NCBI RefSeq assembly: GCF_026802175.1
Contig: NZ_CP113797.1
Span: 1,093,026-1,157,025, forward strand
DNA length: 64,000 bases
Source of the DNA: Thermocoleostomius sinensis A174
GTDB lineage: Bacteria; Cyanobacteriota; Cyanobacteriia; Elainellales; Elainellaceae
Reading direction: 5' to 3'
In this document: piece after piece, positions 1-9,004 of the stretch
How the letters are laid out: each line of letters begins with the position of its first letter
Position numbering within the stretch: position 1 is the stretch's first letter
The notes under the pieces: model-generated
Seen by the model: only the letters and a program-made list of their open reading frames with translations
The model's database searches: none
Told to the model about the DNA's origin: nothing
Translations under genes and position numbers: made by a program

Positions 1-300
<300 letters not shown>

Positions 301-357
301 CCTGGATGGTTGACAGCTAGAGTGGACTTAACTCTCCTACCTTGGTGACATCCGGTT

Positions 358-2247
358 ATGAATTGCGAACCCTTCGCTGTGTCCCGGACTCGACGATCAC
401 CTGTCTCTCATCGATCGAGCGATCGATCCGTACAACCTCTGTGCCCTCCTGGCATTTTTGCACAAGGCACGGTCAAACAATCCCAAAATGGGAACATATC
501 TACCAAAGCTGGGTTCAACTTCCAGCGACTCTTATCGCGACTGGTCAGCATTGGAATTTTGCCCATCATTCTCACGGCTGGTTCAGCGTTGGGAGCCGAA
601 CGCATTACGTTGTCCTATGGCGCTGTTGAACGATCGATTGCTGTCAAATCCCTAGCTGCGTATGCTGAAGAGGGCACAGTATCTAGCGACCTCAAAGCCT
701 ACACTCGTTTTTTCAATGATCAGCAGCTTGCTACTCTGCGGCAATTTCTCTCGACTCGTGCGGATCTTTCAGCAGTGGCGGTGGCGCAGTTTCTTTACAC
801 TGACCAAGGCGAGATGCTGCTGGAACGCTTGGGCAATGTGGTACGCACCGAGTCTAATCTTTCTGGCTTCTATGCCATTCGATCGGCTTTGATCTTGGCG
901 GCGGCCGACGAAACCGAAGGATTAACTGTGCTGAATGTGCTGAAGCAATTTCCGTTATCCCGGGTTCGGGTAGATTTGGTACAAACGCTACGAATTGTCG
1001 GAGATTTAGAAGAACTGATTCGCCAAACGCAAGATGCCGTGGCGTTAGTTAAAGAGCAGTCTGCCGCAGAGGCCTACCTCACGTCGTGGATTGATTTTTC
1101 GTCTTTGCCAGATTTGCGCCAACCTGGTTCGTTTCCTTGGCAGCGGCGAACCCTTGGGTTGTATGATCCACAGCGCAATCGATCGTTTCCCGTTGATATT
1201 TATTGGCCGCAACTGAACACAGCGTCCGAGCAAACGCCCGCGACAGCAGCCCCAGTCATTGTTATTTCCCACGGACTTGGCTCCGATCGAGGAACATATG
1301 CCTACTTAGCGCAGCATCTAGCTTCCTACGGCTTTGTGGTAGCAGTCCCTGAACACCCTGGCAGCAATGCCCAGCAGCTTCGAGCGCTGATTTCAGGACA
1401 AGCGAGCCAAGTGACGGAACCGAATGAATTTATCAATCGCCCCTTGGATATTCAATTCCTTTTAAATGAACTCGCTGAGTTGTCACAAACCGACCCAACC
1501 TTAGCAGGGCGGCTCAATTTGAACCAAGTGGGCATCATTGGACAATCCATGGGTGGATATACCGGCTTGGCCTTGGCCGGAGCACAAATTAACGTGGAGC
1601 AGTTAGAGGCAGATTGCACCACTGACACCTTAAATCTGTCGCTGTTACTTCAATGCCGTGCCCTCAATCTTCCTCAACCTTTGCCAGATCTGCGCGATCC
1701 TCGCATCAAAGCGGTTTTGGCCATCAACCCGATCGGCAGCAGTCTTTTAGGTGAAGCCGATTATGCCAACATTCAGGTTCCAGTCATGATAGTGAGTGGT
1801 ACGGCTGACACGATCGCCCCTGCCCTGCCCGAACAAATTCGTCCCTTTACTTGGCTGCAAACGCCCGAACGATATCTGTTGCTTCTACAGGGAGGAACCC
1901 ACTTCTCATCGATCGATGTTCCTGATCCAGAAGCCTCACTGTCTCAAGGAACACTCGTGCAGTTACCGTCTGAAGTGGTGGGGCCCAATCCGCAAATTGC
2001 CCATCTCTACCTTCAGAGTATCGGACTGGCTTTCTTGGGTCTGCATGTGGCAGGTGACTTCACTTATCTGCCGTATTTAGAGGCATCCTACGCCAGATAT
2101 ATTGCCGAGGCCTCGCTACCAATCAGCCTGGTGCACGTGCTGACCCCCGATCAACTCATGAAAGCCATAGAAGAGCAAACGATCGAGCTGGTTTTGCCTA
2201 GTACCAGCGCCACGTTACGCCAAAGGGATGCTGAGACGAAGCCCTAG
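358..2247 (+). CDS. DUF1400-type alpha/beta hydrolase, exported
   Basis: The protein is a cyanobacterial alpha/beta hydrolase with an N-terminal DUF1400 region (about residues 80-215, starting at AERITLSYGAVERS) and a lipase/dienelactone-hydrolase-like domain after it. The nucleophile elbow GQSMGG places the catalytic Ser near residue 397; HGLGSDRGTYAYLA gives the oxyanion region and GGTHFSSID probably the His. A hydrophobic stretch (SIGILPIILTAGSALGAE) at about residues 60-80 looks like a signal peptide, which means the first 45 or so residues of this reading are unusually long; I see no better in-frame ATG before the signal sequence, so the start is uncertain. The substrate is unknown; this family is called lipase or phospholipase-like in cyanobacteria. 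The stop overlaps the stop of the convergent Nif11 gene by four bases. Confidence 0.82.
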   Translation: MNCEPFAVSRTRRSPVSHRSSDRSVQPLCPPGIFAQGTVKQSQNGNISTKAGFNFQRLLSRLVSIGILPIILTAGSALGAERITLSYGAVERSIAVKSLAAYAEEGTVSSDLKAYTRFFNDQQLATLRQFLSTRADLSAVAVAQFLYTDQGEMLLERLGNVVRTESNLSGFYAIRSALILAAADETEGLTVLNVLKQFPLSRVRVDLVQTLRIVGDLEELIRQTQDAVALVKEQSAAEAYLTSWIDFSSLPDLRQPGSFPWQRRTLGLYDPQRNRSFPVDIYWPQLNTASEQTPATAAPVIVISHGLGSDRGTYAYLAQHLASYGFVVAVPEHPGSNAQQLRALISGQASQVTEPNEFINRPLDIQFLLNELAELSQTDPTLAGRLNLNQVGIIGQSMGGYTGLALAGAQINVEQLEADCTTDTLNLSLLLQCRALNLPQPLPDLRDPRIKAVLAINPIGSSLLGEADYANIQVPVMIVSGTADTIAPALPEQIRPFTWLQTPERYLLLLQGGTHFSSIDVPDPEASLSQGTLVQLPSEVVGPNPQIAHLYLQSIGLAFLGLHVAGDFTYLPYLEASYARYIAEASLPISLVHVLTPDQLMKAIEEQTIELVLPSTSATLRQRDAETKP

Positions 2248-2627
2248 TAGCCCAAGTATGTCTTCGAGAGGTATCTGACTAGACGGTTGAGGCGATTCGT
2301 GGGCACCGCCGCATCGATACTCTCGTTTGCTAGCGAAATTCCCAACATGGCCGCAAAGTCCTCATCCGACATTTCGCCCGCCTGGTGTTTCTGAAACGCA
2401 TCAACGACAGTTAATAATTCGTCTGCCGAGAACGAAAAGCCATTTTGGGCTGCAAACTCAGCCACGATCGGGGCACGCTCTCCCAGGGCTTCGGACTCCG
2501 CCGGGTCTAACTCAGTCTCGCTGCTGATATTACCGTCCCCAACACCTAGCAAATTCTCTAGCTGTTGCTGCAACGCTTCATCTTCAGCCGTTCGTTGCAT
2601 GAACTCTAGCACTGTCGCAGTTGCCAT
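2244..2627 (-). CDS. Nif11-domain protein with acidic insertion
   Basis: This 127-residue protein matches the Nif11 domain pattern (MATATVLEFMQRTAEDEALQ, then FAAQNGFSFSADELLTVV and HQAGEMSDEDFAAMLG). Nif11 domains occur in small cyanobacterial proteins of unknown role and as leader regions of Nif11-type RiPP precursors. Here the domain is split by roughly 25 mostly acidic residues (NISSETELDPAESEALGE), and the tail after the domain (about 28 residues, ending in YLSKTYLGY) has no Gly-Gly cleavage site and no cysteines. It therefore does not look like a classical RiPP precursor. The ATG start has no clear Shine-Dalgarno sequence. It converges with the upstream hydrolase, the two stop codons overlapping in CTAG. 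Confidence 0.75.
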   Translation of the reverse strand: MATATVLEFMQRTAEDEALQQQLENLLGVGDGNISSETELDPAESEALGERAPIVAEFAAQNGFSFSADELLTVVDAFQKHQAGEMSDEDFAAMLGISLANESIDAAVPTNRLNRLVRYLSKTYLGY

Positions 2628-2883
2628 ACCAAATACGCTCTATTCGATAGGTCGCCAAAATTATATCAATCCTACTTGCAAACACCGATTAACAAAAGCT
2701 GAAGTTCTATCAAAAGGAAGAAAGCTGCGCAAGACTCGTTCAACTCAAAACCAGCATGATAAAACGAAAAAGTTCCATCTAAGGGCCGAGTCAATCGAAG
2801 GTGGCGATGGCAGAGCGGGGAGTTGGAGGATTGTTCCCCAAACAACCTTGCCCGGAAAGTTCAGCAATAGTTGAGGGTGCACG

Positions 2884-4011
2884 ATGACTGTAATCACCTA
2901 TTTGTTATACGGTGACAACCGGACATATCAGTTGGAACTCGCTTTTAGTGTGCTATCCGCCCTGCGGTTTTTGCGCCATCAAGCCGACTGTACCATTAGC
3001 GTGATCAGCGATCGAGACGACATAGGCTTTGATTTACCAATCGATCGGATTGGTGTATCTGCGCAGGAAATTGCAGATTGGACTCAAGGCGGAGTTTATC
3101 CTCATCGCGCCAAGATTCTTGCTCTAATGAAGGCGATCGACCATTATCAAGCACCCACCGTCTTGATTGACACAGATACCTATTTTCTCAAAAATCCACT
3201 GGAATTATTCCAGTTTATATCACCTGATGCATCACTCATGCATAACTTTGAATGTACGATCGGAGATCATCGGCTTTGGCAACCTATGTTCAACTCGTTA
3301 GAACCGGAAAAGTTAGAACAGATATATCAGACAACTAGTAATGACATCCAAATTTCCCCGCAATTGCCGATGTTCAACTCTGGCGTAGTGGGAATCGATA
3401 TCAGCCATCGATCGCTTCTAGACCAGGCACTTGCACTTCTCGATCGGTTTTATGAAGTCTTTCCCGTATTTAATACTGAGCAATTTGCTTTAGGAGTCGT
3501 CTTGAGCCAAGCCACAAATCTATCGATTTGTCCGCATTTGGTTAAACACTACTGGGGATATGAGCGACGCTTTATTCATACTCAATTAGCAGATTACTTG
3601 CAGAATTACTCAATTAATTATTTAGACACCTTTTTGGAGACATTGCCGAACTTAGAAATCGGCTATCCGCCCAAGCCATGGAGGGCTAAACTGGCTGCAC
3701 GATGCTTGTCTCTATTGCACGGATGGAATCAAGACTATCGCTTTGCTTACTTGGCATATCGCAGTGCTTTGTACTATGCCAAAACTAACGTTCCCTATGC
3801 CAACATTTGGGCACAAATTGCCCGTCGATCGATCGATCTTTGCTTAGAAAAACACCCTGAACTGCAAGCAACCGATCGGAGTTTTCAAGCTTTTCAAACA
3901 CAAACACAGCACTACTTCCATGAATTTAGTCCCACGAACATCAGTAGGTTGAGGTGGATGCAACCCAATACTCAACAGCAGTGGCAGACGCTTTGGCAGC
4001 TACGATCGTAA
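2884..4011 (+). CDS. Putative glycosyltransferase (GT-A like, DxD motif)
   Basis: I do not recognise a named family, but the fold signals point to a nucleotide-sugar glycosyltransferase. The N-terminus (MTVITYLLYGDNRTYQLELA) begins a Rossmann-like strand-helix unit, and PTVLIDTDTYFLKNP carries a DxD motif at Asp96-Asp98, the metal and nucleotide-sugar ligand of GT-A enzymes such as GT8. Residues MFNSGVVGIDIS (around 160-172) resemble the NSGV motif seen after the DxD motif in GT8-like proteins. There are no membrane segments, so it is probably cytosolic. It stands alone between the Nif11 gene and a convergent dienelactone hydrolase. Acceptor and sugar cannot be told from the sequence. The ATG start is preceded by a weak GAGGGTG. 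Confidence 0.6.
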   Translation: MTVITYLLYGDNRTYQLELAFSVLSALRFLRHQADCTISVISDRDDIGFDLPIDRIGVSAQEIADWTQGGVYPHRAKILALMKAIDHYQAPTVLIDTDTYFLKNPLELFQFISPDASLMHNFECTIGDHRLWQPMFNSLEPEKLEQIYQTTSNDIQISPQLPMFNSGVVGIDISHRSLLDQALALLDRFYEVFPVFNTEQFALGVVLSQATNLSICPHLVKHYWGYERRFIHTQLADYLQNYSINYLDTFLETLPNLEIGYPPKPWRAKLAARCLSLLHGWNQDYRFAYLAYRSALYYAKTNVPYANIWAQIARRSIDLCLEKHPELQATDRSFQAFQTQTQHYFHEFSPTNISRLRWMQPNTQQQWQTLWQLRS

Positions 4012-4028
4012 ATTTATAAGGTTCGAGC

Positions 4029-4766
4029 TTATAGGGTTCGACCAAAAAGTTCTAGCACCTGTTTCCAGGCATCGGCCGCGGACTCAGGATCATAGTCCGA
4101 TCGCTGGTCGCAGAAGAAACCATGTCCTGCTGGATAGCGGAAAAGCCGATAGCGAATCGCGTGTTTTTGCAGTTCAGATTCAATTTGATCTACCTGCTCG
4201 TTGGGAATTAGCGGATCTTCTGTGCCAAAAAACAGGTAGATTTCCCCTTGAATCTCGGCTGTGCGCGTAAGAGTGGGAGCACCACCACCGGGTGTCATCG
4301 TGGCAATGCCACTGCCATAGAAAGCGGCCGTAGCCCGGATATCTGACAGGGTTGCGGCTAGATAAGCTACATGACCACCAAAGCAAAACCCGATCGCCCC
4401 AATGGACCCGGGCTTCACCAAGGGCAAGGATTGCAAATACCCGATCGTCGCCTGTAGATCACTTAGCAATTCATCCGCTTTCGTTTGCTCTTTATATTTT
4501 CTGCCCGTTATAACATCATCGGGACTATACCCCACTTCAAACCCTGGAGCCACACGCTGATAAATTGCTGGAGCGATCGCCACATAGCCTGCTTTGGCAA
4601 ACCGCTCAGTGACATCACGGATGTGGGCATTGACGCCAAAAATTTCTTGAATCACAATCACGGCTGGAAAGGTCCCCGTTGCTGTGGGATGAGCCAGGTA
4701 AGCATCCATGTGTAACTCGCCATTGGAAACTTTCACCCAATCTGCGTATATTTCCTGACTTGTCAT
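4029..4766 (-). CDS. Dienelactone hydrolase family protein
   Basis: The 245-residue protein is a full-length dienelactone hydrolase-type alpha/beta hydrolase. The family hydrolyses lactones or esters such as carboxymethylenebutenolide; cyanobacterial members rarely have proven substrates. The nucleophile elbow GAIGFCFGGH has Cys128 in the place of serine, which is typical of this family. FFGTEDPLIP supplies Asp184 and YPAGHGFFCD supplies His215, giving a complete Cys-Asp-His triad. EIFGVNAHIRDVTERFA near residue 41 is the conserved N-terminal block. There is no signal peptide, so the enzyme is cytosolic. It converges with the glycosyltransferase gene and is divergent from the GntR regulator, across about 290 bases. 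Confidence 0.9.
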   Translation of the reverse strand: MTSQEIYADWVKVSNGELHMDAYLAHPTATGTFPAVIVIQEIFGVNAHIRDVTERFAKAGYVAIAPAIYQRVAPGFEVGYSPDDVITGRKYKEQTKADELLSDLQATIGYLQSLPLVKPGSIGAIGFCFGGHVAYLAATLSDIRATAAFYGSGIATMTPGGGAPTLTRTAEIQGEIYLFFGTEDPLIPNEQVDQIESELQKHAIRYRLFRYPAGHGFFCDQRSDYDPESAADAWKQVLELFGRTL

Positions 4767-5058
4767 GCAAACACCGCCCTTTGTTTGACTGATTGCTAGG
4801 TTGCCTTTCGTAGTCTACTGCATTGGCAACGATCGAAATCTAGCCCTTGTAAAATTACTCTTTTTGCAAAATGTAAGATGGATTTAGTTCCCTTTCTTAA
4901 GTTCCTTTGCTAGTTCCTATATCGAGGTCAATCATTCACAGCAACTCTTAAGTGCCAAATTGTGCCTAGTTTAAGCTGTAGGTCAGCTAGGCGATTGGCA
5001 GTAGAATAACCTGAGTTAAACGCGCTAACTGCTCAATACGAGCACCTTGGAGGCTTCT

Positions 5059-6048
5059 ATGGTTCGGTTTCACATCCAATCCGACAGTGACATCCCGGCA
5101 TCCACACAGCTATACAATCAAATTCGCTTTGCGATCGCGTCCCGTCAATATCCCCCTGGTCATCGATTGCCCAGCACTCGACAATTAGCAATGGAAACTG
5201 GGTTGCATCGCAATACGATTAGCAAGGTGTATCGTCAACTAGAGCTAGATGGCATTGTCGATGCCCACGCAGGATCAGGCATTTATGTACGTGCCCAAGG
5301 CGACGAAGGGGGCAACTCTAAAGTTCGCTCTCCGTTAATGGAGCGATATCCACAGGCGCACAAATTAGTGCAAAAAAGTTTAGACGAATTGCTGAGCCAA
5401 GGCTGCTCTTTGACCCAAGCTAGAGAATTATTTTTGGCAGAAATTGACTGGCGATTGCGCTGTAGTGCGCGGGTGTTGGTGACGGCACAAAAGCAGGACA
5501 TTGGTGTGGGCGAGTTGATGGCCCAAGAACTGGAGAAAGCACTACAAATTCCGGTTCAATTAGTTCCCCTTGAAGAATTGGGGCAGGTGCTCGAGCAAAC
5601 TCGATCGGGTACGGTCGTTACCAGCCGTTATTTCATCGGAGATGCCGAAGCGATCGCCTCTCCCAAGGCGGTGCGCGTGATTCCGGTAGATATCTATGAC
5701 TATGGGGCAGAAATTCAAAAACTGCTGAAGCTACCTAAAGATAGCCGGTTGGGATTAGTAAGCATCAGTTCTGGCATTTTGCGAGCGGCCGAAGTAATTG
5801 TACACAGTTTACGGGGCGAAGATCTGCTGATTATGACCACTCAGCCACAGGATCAGTTTAAGCTGACTGCCATGGTGCGCAGCGCCCAAACCATTTTCAG
5901 CTTTGATCAAGCAAGTTGCACAGCCGTGAAAGCAGCCGTAGCCGCCTCGCGTGAAGATTTGATTCGTCCGCCTCAACTCATCTGCTGTGAAAACTATATT
6001 GGCGAAAAGTCGATCGCACTGTTAAAACGAGAGTTGGGATTAGAGTAA
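5059..6048 (+). CDS. GntR family transcriptional regulator
   Basis: The N-terminus is a GntR winged helix-turn-helix (residues about 5-75: PASTQLYNQIRFAI, PPGHRLPSTRQLAMETGLHR, NTISKVYRQLELDGIV, GSGIYV). The C-terminal 250 residues have no aminotransferase signature and form a cyanobacteria-type effector region of unknown ligand, resembling a periplasmic-binding-like or phosphosugar-sensor fold only loosely. I chose ATG 5059 rather than the in-frame TTG 5047, because GGAGG at 5049-5053 lies five bases before the ATG and would fall inside the gene otherwise. It stands alone, divergent from the dienelactone hydrolase gene, which is a possible target, though nothing proves it. Confidence 0.85.
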   Translation: MVRFHIQSDSDIPASTQLYNQIRFAIASRQYPPGHRLPSTRQLAMETGLHRNTISKVYRQLELDGIVDAHAGSGIYVRAQGDEGGNSKVRSPLMERYPQAHKLVQKSLDELLSQGCSLTQARELFLAEIDWRLRCSARVLVTAQKQDIGVGELMAQELEKALQIPVQLVPLEELGQVLEQTRSGTVVTSRYFIGDAEAIASPKAVRVIPVDIYDYGAEIQKLLKLPKDSRLGLVSISSGILRAAEVIVHSLRGEDLLIMTTQPQDQFKLTAMVRSAQTIFSFDQASCTAVKAAVAASREDLIRPPQLICCENYIGEKSIALLKRELGLE

Positions 6049-6100
6049 CCGAGAAAATCCGGCAAATCTTTACAGAACTTTTAGAAACAAGCTGCCTTTG

Positions 6101-6985
6101 ATGAAGTTGCAGCTAAGTTCGATTGGAAATGTCCTGCTAGCTTCAAGGTTTTCCGTATATCTTACAGGGGCCGCATCATTCTCACCTGGCTCTATGCAAA
6201 GACATATTATCCTAACCAATGGGCGCAGTGGTAGCAACTACCTTGTGAATCTACTCAATTCTCACCCTCACGTCATCAATTATGGAGAAGTGCTTGGGGA
6301 TTGGATGCTTCCTTATAAGCTGCATAAACGCTTTAAGCTAGGAGGCAATTCGGTTACAGAGTATTTGGATTATATCTATTCAAGCAAGGTTTTTTTCTAT
6401 TCGGCACAAACCTATTCAGCATTTTCTCGCCTGCGTAACCAGAAGCAACCCAGAGTTAAACATTGGAATCAGATTCAAAGCATTGGAATTAAAGATTTTT
6501 CGATTAATTTTCAGAAACGACAACTTCAATCCTTTTTTCAGCACCAGAGCGATATCTTAGTGATTAATCTCTATCGTGAAAATGCTCTGAAGCGAGTACT
6601 ATCACGGTTTGTTATGAGACGAACGGGTACGATTAAGGTAGAACAAAACCAGGGCAATGTTCGGGAGAAAATGTACATTCCGATCGATACAGTTTTGCAC
6701 GATCTAGCAATATTTGAACAGGAAACTCATGATCAATTTGAGTTGATTTCTAAGCTGCCTGCTCGAAACGTTTTGAATATCCGCTATGAAGACTTATTTG
6801 AATCTGAACAGGCACAAAACCACTACAGAGACAGAATTTTTGAATTTCTTAATGTGGAACCAGTGAGTGTTAAAAGTAGTCATCGCAAAATTCTATCGGA
6901 CGATTTATCTACTGTTGTCAGCAACTATGAGGAACTGTATACAGCTTTAAAGGAAACTAGTTTTTGTAAATATCTGCATTCGTAA
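6101..6985 (+). CDS. Sulfotransferase-like protein
   Basis: The motif ILTNGRSGSNYLVNLLNSHP matches the 5'-phosphosulfate-binding loop of PAPS-dependent sulfotransferases, and DILVINLYRENALKRVLSR fits the 3'-phosphate-binding strand-helix (RxNxxxRxxS-like). Sulfotransferases move a sulfuryl group from PAPS to sugars, lipids or peptides; the acceptor here is unknown. The protein is soluble and about 295 residues long, in the normal range. Its start is uncertain: ATG 6101 has no good ribosome-binding site, and an internal ATG at 6194 sits just before the PAPS loop (MQRHIILTNGRSG). The base composition is more AT-rich than that of its neighbours, which hints at acquisition. The repeat-filled spacer downstream isolates it. 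Confidence 0.72.
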   Translation: MKLQLSSIGNVLLASRFSVYLTGAASFSPGSMQRHIILTNGRSGSNYLVNLLNSHPHVINYGEVLGDWMLPYKLHKRFKLGGNSVTEYLDYIYSSKVFFYSAQTYSAFSRLRNQKQPRVKHWNQIQSIGIKDFSINFQKRQLQSFFQHQSDILVINLYRENALKRVLSRFVMRRTGTIKVEQNQGNVREKMYIPIDTVLHDLAIFEQETHDQFELISKLPARNVLNIRYEDLFESEQAQNHYRDRIFEFLNVEPVSVKSSHRKILSDDLSTVVSNYEELYTALKETSFCKYLHS

Positions 6986-7011
6986 ATTCTGCCTTCGCAA
7001 AGGTAGTGGCG

Positions 7012-7185
7012 GGTGATTTTGGCAGGGAGCCTGTCATGTGTGTCACCCTTGCCCTACATTCCTCTCTCCACGGGCGATTCATTTGCCAGATCTTGTCAGC
7101 CGCCCTTACCCGTTGTGTTTCCCTTCTCTCCGAGTGCTGGGAGCCGGGGTGGGGAGATGAGGGGGTTCGGGGTGCAAAACCCAAT
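7012..7185. repeat. Interspersed imperfect palindromic repeat, copy A
   Basis: This part of the 447-base spacer before the LuxR gene holds no gene. It starts with GGGAGCCTGTCATG (7025 on), a block found again near 17635 and, slightly changed, near 47981. It ends with GCTGGGAGCCGGGGTGGGGA and GATGAGGGGGTTCGGGG, the form taken by the cyanobacterial CCCCAACCCC-type interspersed palindromes. The open frames across it are G/C-run artefacts. Confidence 0.65.
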
Positions 7186-7431
7186 GTCATTAGGCTAATA
7201 ATAACTGAAACGATCGTATTGCACGTTCTACCTTTACTTTTAACCTTTCAGGCTCATTCAGCAAAACTTTATCGGCTTGCACAGCACCACCAAGTTTTCA
7301 GAACTTGTAAAGCGCAATAGAATGAAACAGATGCAGTAGCCAGACTCGACGATCGCATTAACGGTAGTGTTGGTTACAGGCCAAGACTGCAATTCGCGCC
7401 TCAATGAAACTGGTGCTGTTTACATTGCTGA

Positions 7432-8862
7432 TTGTTTCAACCGTTGATTGTGTCAGAACCAGCCACTGGAATTCTAGACTCGATGCGCCTACTCGTTGGC
7501 TTACAGCGAGTCAGTGAGTTGGTGCAAAGTTTTAGTGGCTGTTTTGATCCCAACAGCATCGCTAAGCGAGCAACCGATGGACTAGTCAAAAAATTTGACT
7601 GTGCGTTTGCCCGAATCTGGTTAATGGAACCCGATGGGGCTGCGCTACGGCTCGTTGCCTCATCCGGCATGTATACCAATACCAATGGTTTTTTTAGCAA
7701 AGTTCCACTAGGCGCATTCAAAGTAGGAAAAATTGCGCAGAATCGGATTCCGTTTTTAAGCAATAATTTGGCCGATGAGCCGTGGGTGAAAGATCGAGAC
7801 TGGGCGATCGCTAAGCAAATTACTGGCTTTGCCGGCTACCCTCTCGTCATTGACGATAAGGTGATTGGAGTTTTGGCAGTGTTTAGCCATCAGCCTCTAT
7901 CGCCAGAATTTTTAGAAATTTTGCAAGGACTCTGTACCACGCTGGCCATCACCCTAGAAATTAGCATTCATCTTCAGCAACCTGGTTCACCCAGTTCAGT
8001 CATCACCTTTGCGCACACGCCGCTTTCAGAGCAACTGTCTCAAATTCTTAGCCACACCCGCTTTATTTTGGTAGGAACCGAGCGCCCTTTGTCCCCATCC
8101 TTTGCGTTTTTGCTGTTGCGATCGGCAGAGATTCTGCAAACCATGGACTGTTCCTACTGTCGCTTCAGCTATGGATCTGAGCAAATTACGCTGGAAGCCG
8201 TTGTTTTACCTCAAACTGAACTCCACCACTTGCGAGATTGGGTTACATCTCGCTTCAGTGACCTGCTGTTGGCAGTCACTTATTTGGGCGGAACGCTACA
8301 AACCTTCATTGGTGCAAATCAAAATGTGGTTCAGGTAGTACTACAACTTCCTTATCCCTGTTGTCCGCTTGGCCCTTGGATTCGGATTCACTGTCAACTG
8401 CCGCTATTGCAAACCGCCTTCACCCAACTAGCCTATCAAGCAGGATTAATGTTTGGTAGCTTGGAGGATGCTCAAATTCCCTTACTAACAGATGATCCTA
8501 AACAAGCGAGTGCAGCCGTCAGCCCTGTATTGTGGATCGCCCACAATCGCTTCATTCCTAAAGGTATAACCGCCAAACTCGATTTAACGACCACCGCTAC
8601 TCAATTGCGATCGGCCATAGAAGCGGTGATGCGGGGGGAAACTTGGGGCCTAGAAACGACGATAGAATCACCCCGGCAATCTCTATCTGAACGTGAACAG
8701 GAAATTTTGGAGTTATTGATGCAAGGCGCACGCGATCGCGATATTGCCACAGCGCTTCACATTAGTGAACGCACCGTAAAATTTCACATCAATAATCTGC
8801 TAACCAAACTGAATGCTCGCACGCGCTGTCAAGCGATTTACCACGCGATTGAAAGTGATTGA
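7432..8862 (+). CDS. GAF-domain LuxR-type transcriptional regulator
   Basis: The protein has an N-terminal GAF domain (about residues 20-185: SELVQSFSGCFD, FDCAFARIWLME, GFAGYPLVIDDKVIGVLAVF), a middle region of about 220 residues without a clear domain, and a C-terminal LuxR/FixJ helix-turn-helix (LSEREQEILELLMQGARDRD, IATALHISERTVKFHINNLL) at about residues 418-476. It should bind DNA and respond to a small ligand or light through the GAF domain, but I see no bilin-binding Cys in the usual context. The first codon is TTG; the in-frame GTG 7450 or ATG 7483 (DSMRLLVGLQ) are equally possible starts, because no good ribosome-binding site is visible. It converges with the potassium channel gene. 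Confidence 0.85.
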   Translation: MFQPLIVSEPATGILDSMRLLVGLQRVSELVQSFSGCFDPNSIAKRATDGLVKKFDCAFARIWLMEPDGAALRLVASSGMYTNTNGFFSKVPLGAFKVGKIAQNRIPFLSNNLADEPWVKDRDWAIAKQITGFAGYPLVIDDKVIGVLAVFSHQPLSPEFLEILQGLCTTLAITLEISIHLQQPGSPSSVITFAHTPLSEQLSQILSHTRFILVGTERPLSPSFAFLLLRSAEILQTMDCSYCRFSYGSEQITLEAVVLPQTELHHLRDWVTSRFSDLLLAVTYLGGTLQTFIGANQNVVQVVLQLPYPCCPLGPWIRIHCQLPLLQTAFTQLAYQAGLMFGSLEDAQIPLLTDDPKQASAAVSPVLWIAHNRFIPKGITAKLDLTTTATQLRSAIEAVMRGETWGLETTIESPRQSLSEREQEILELLMQGARDRDIATALHISERTVKFHINNLLTKLNARTRCQAIYHAIESD

Positions 8863-8969
8863 CTGAACCAATGATTCAGTGGAGGGTATGTCACGGTTGC
8901 CCATCTAACTCTCATTGTCCTTTGGCAGAGGGATTGAGCAGGCGACAAACGTGAAATGAATTTCGGCAT

Positions 8970-8999
8970 AAAAATTTCGACGTTAAAAATTTCGACGTA
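8970..8999. repeat. 15-bp tandem direct repeat
   Basis: Two adjacent copies of AAAAATTTCGACGTT (the second ends in A instead of T) lie between the ends of the convergent LuxR and potassium-channel genes. A third, weaker copy (GAATTTCGGC) precedes them. The role is unknown. Confidence 0.8.
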
Positions 9000-9004
9000 A
9001 ATTC

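Noticed and set aside
7006-7320. Frames of 61-104 codons in the spacer before the LuxR gene
   Set aside because: They cover the interspersed repeat and read its G/C runs; no ribosome-binding site or family resemblance.
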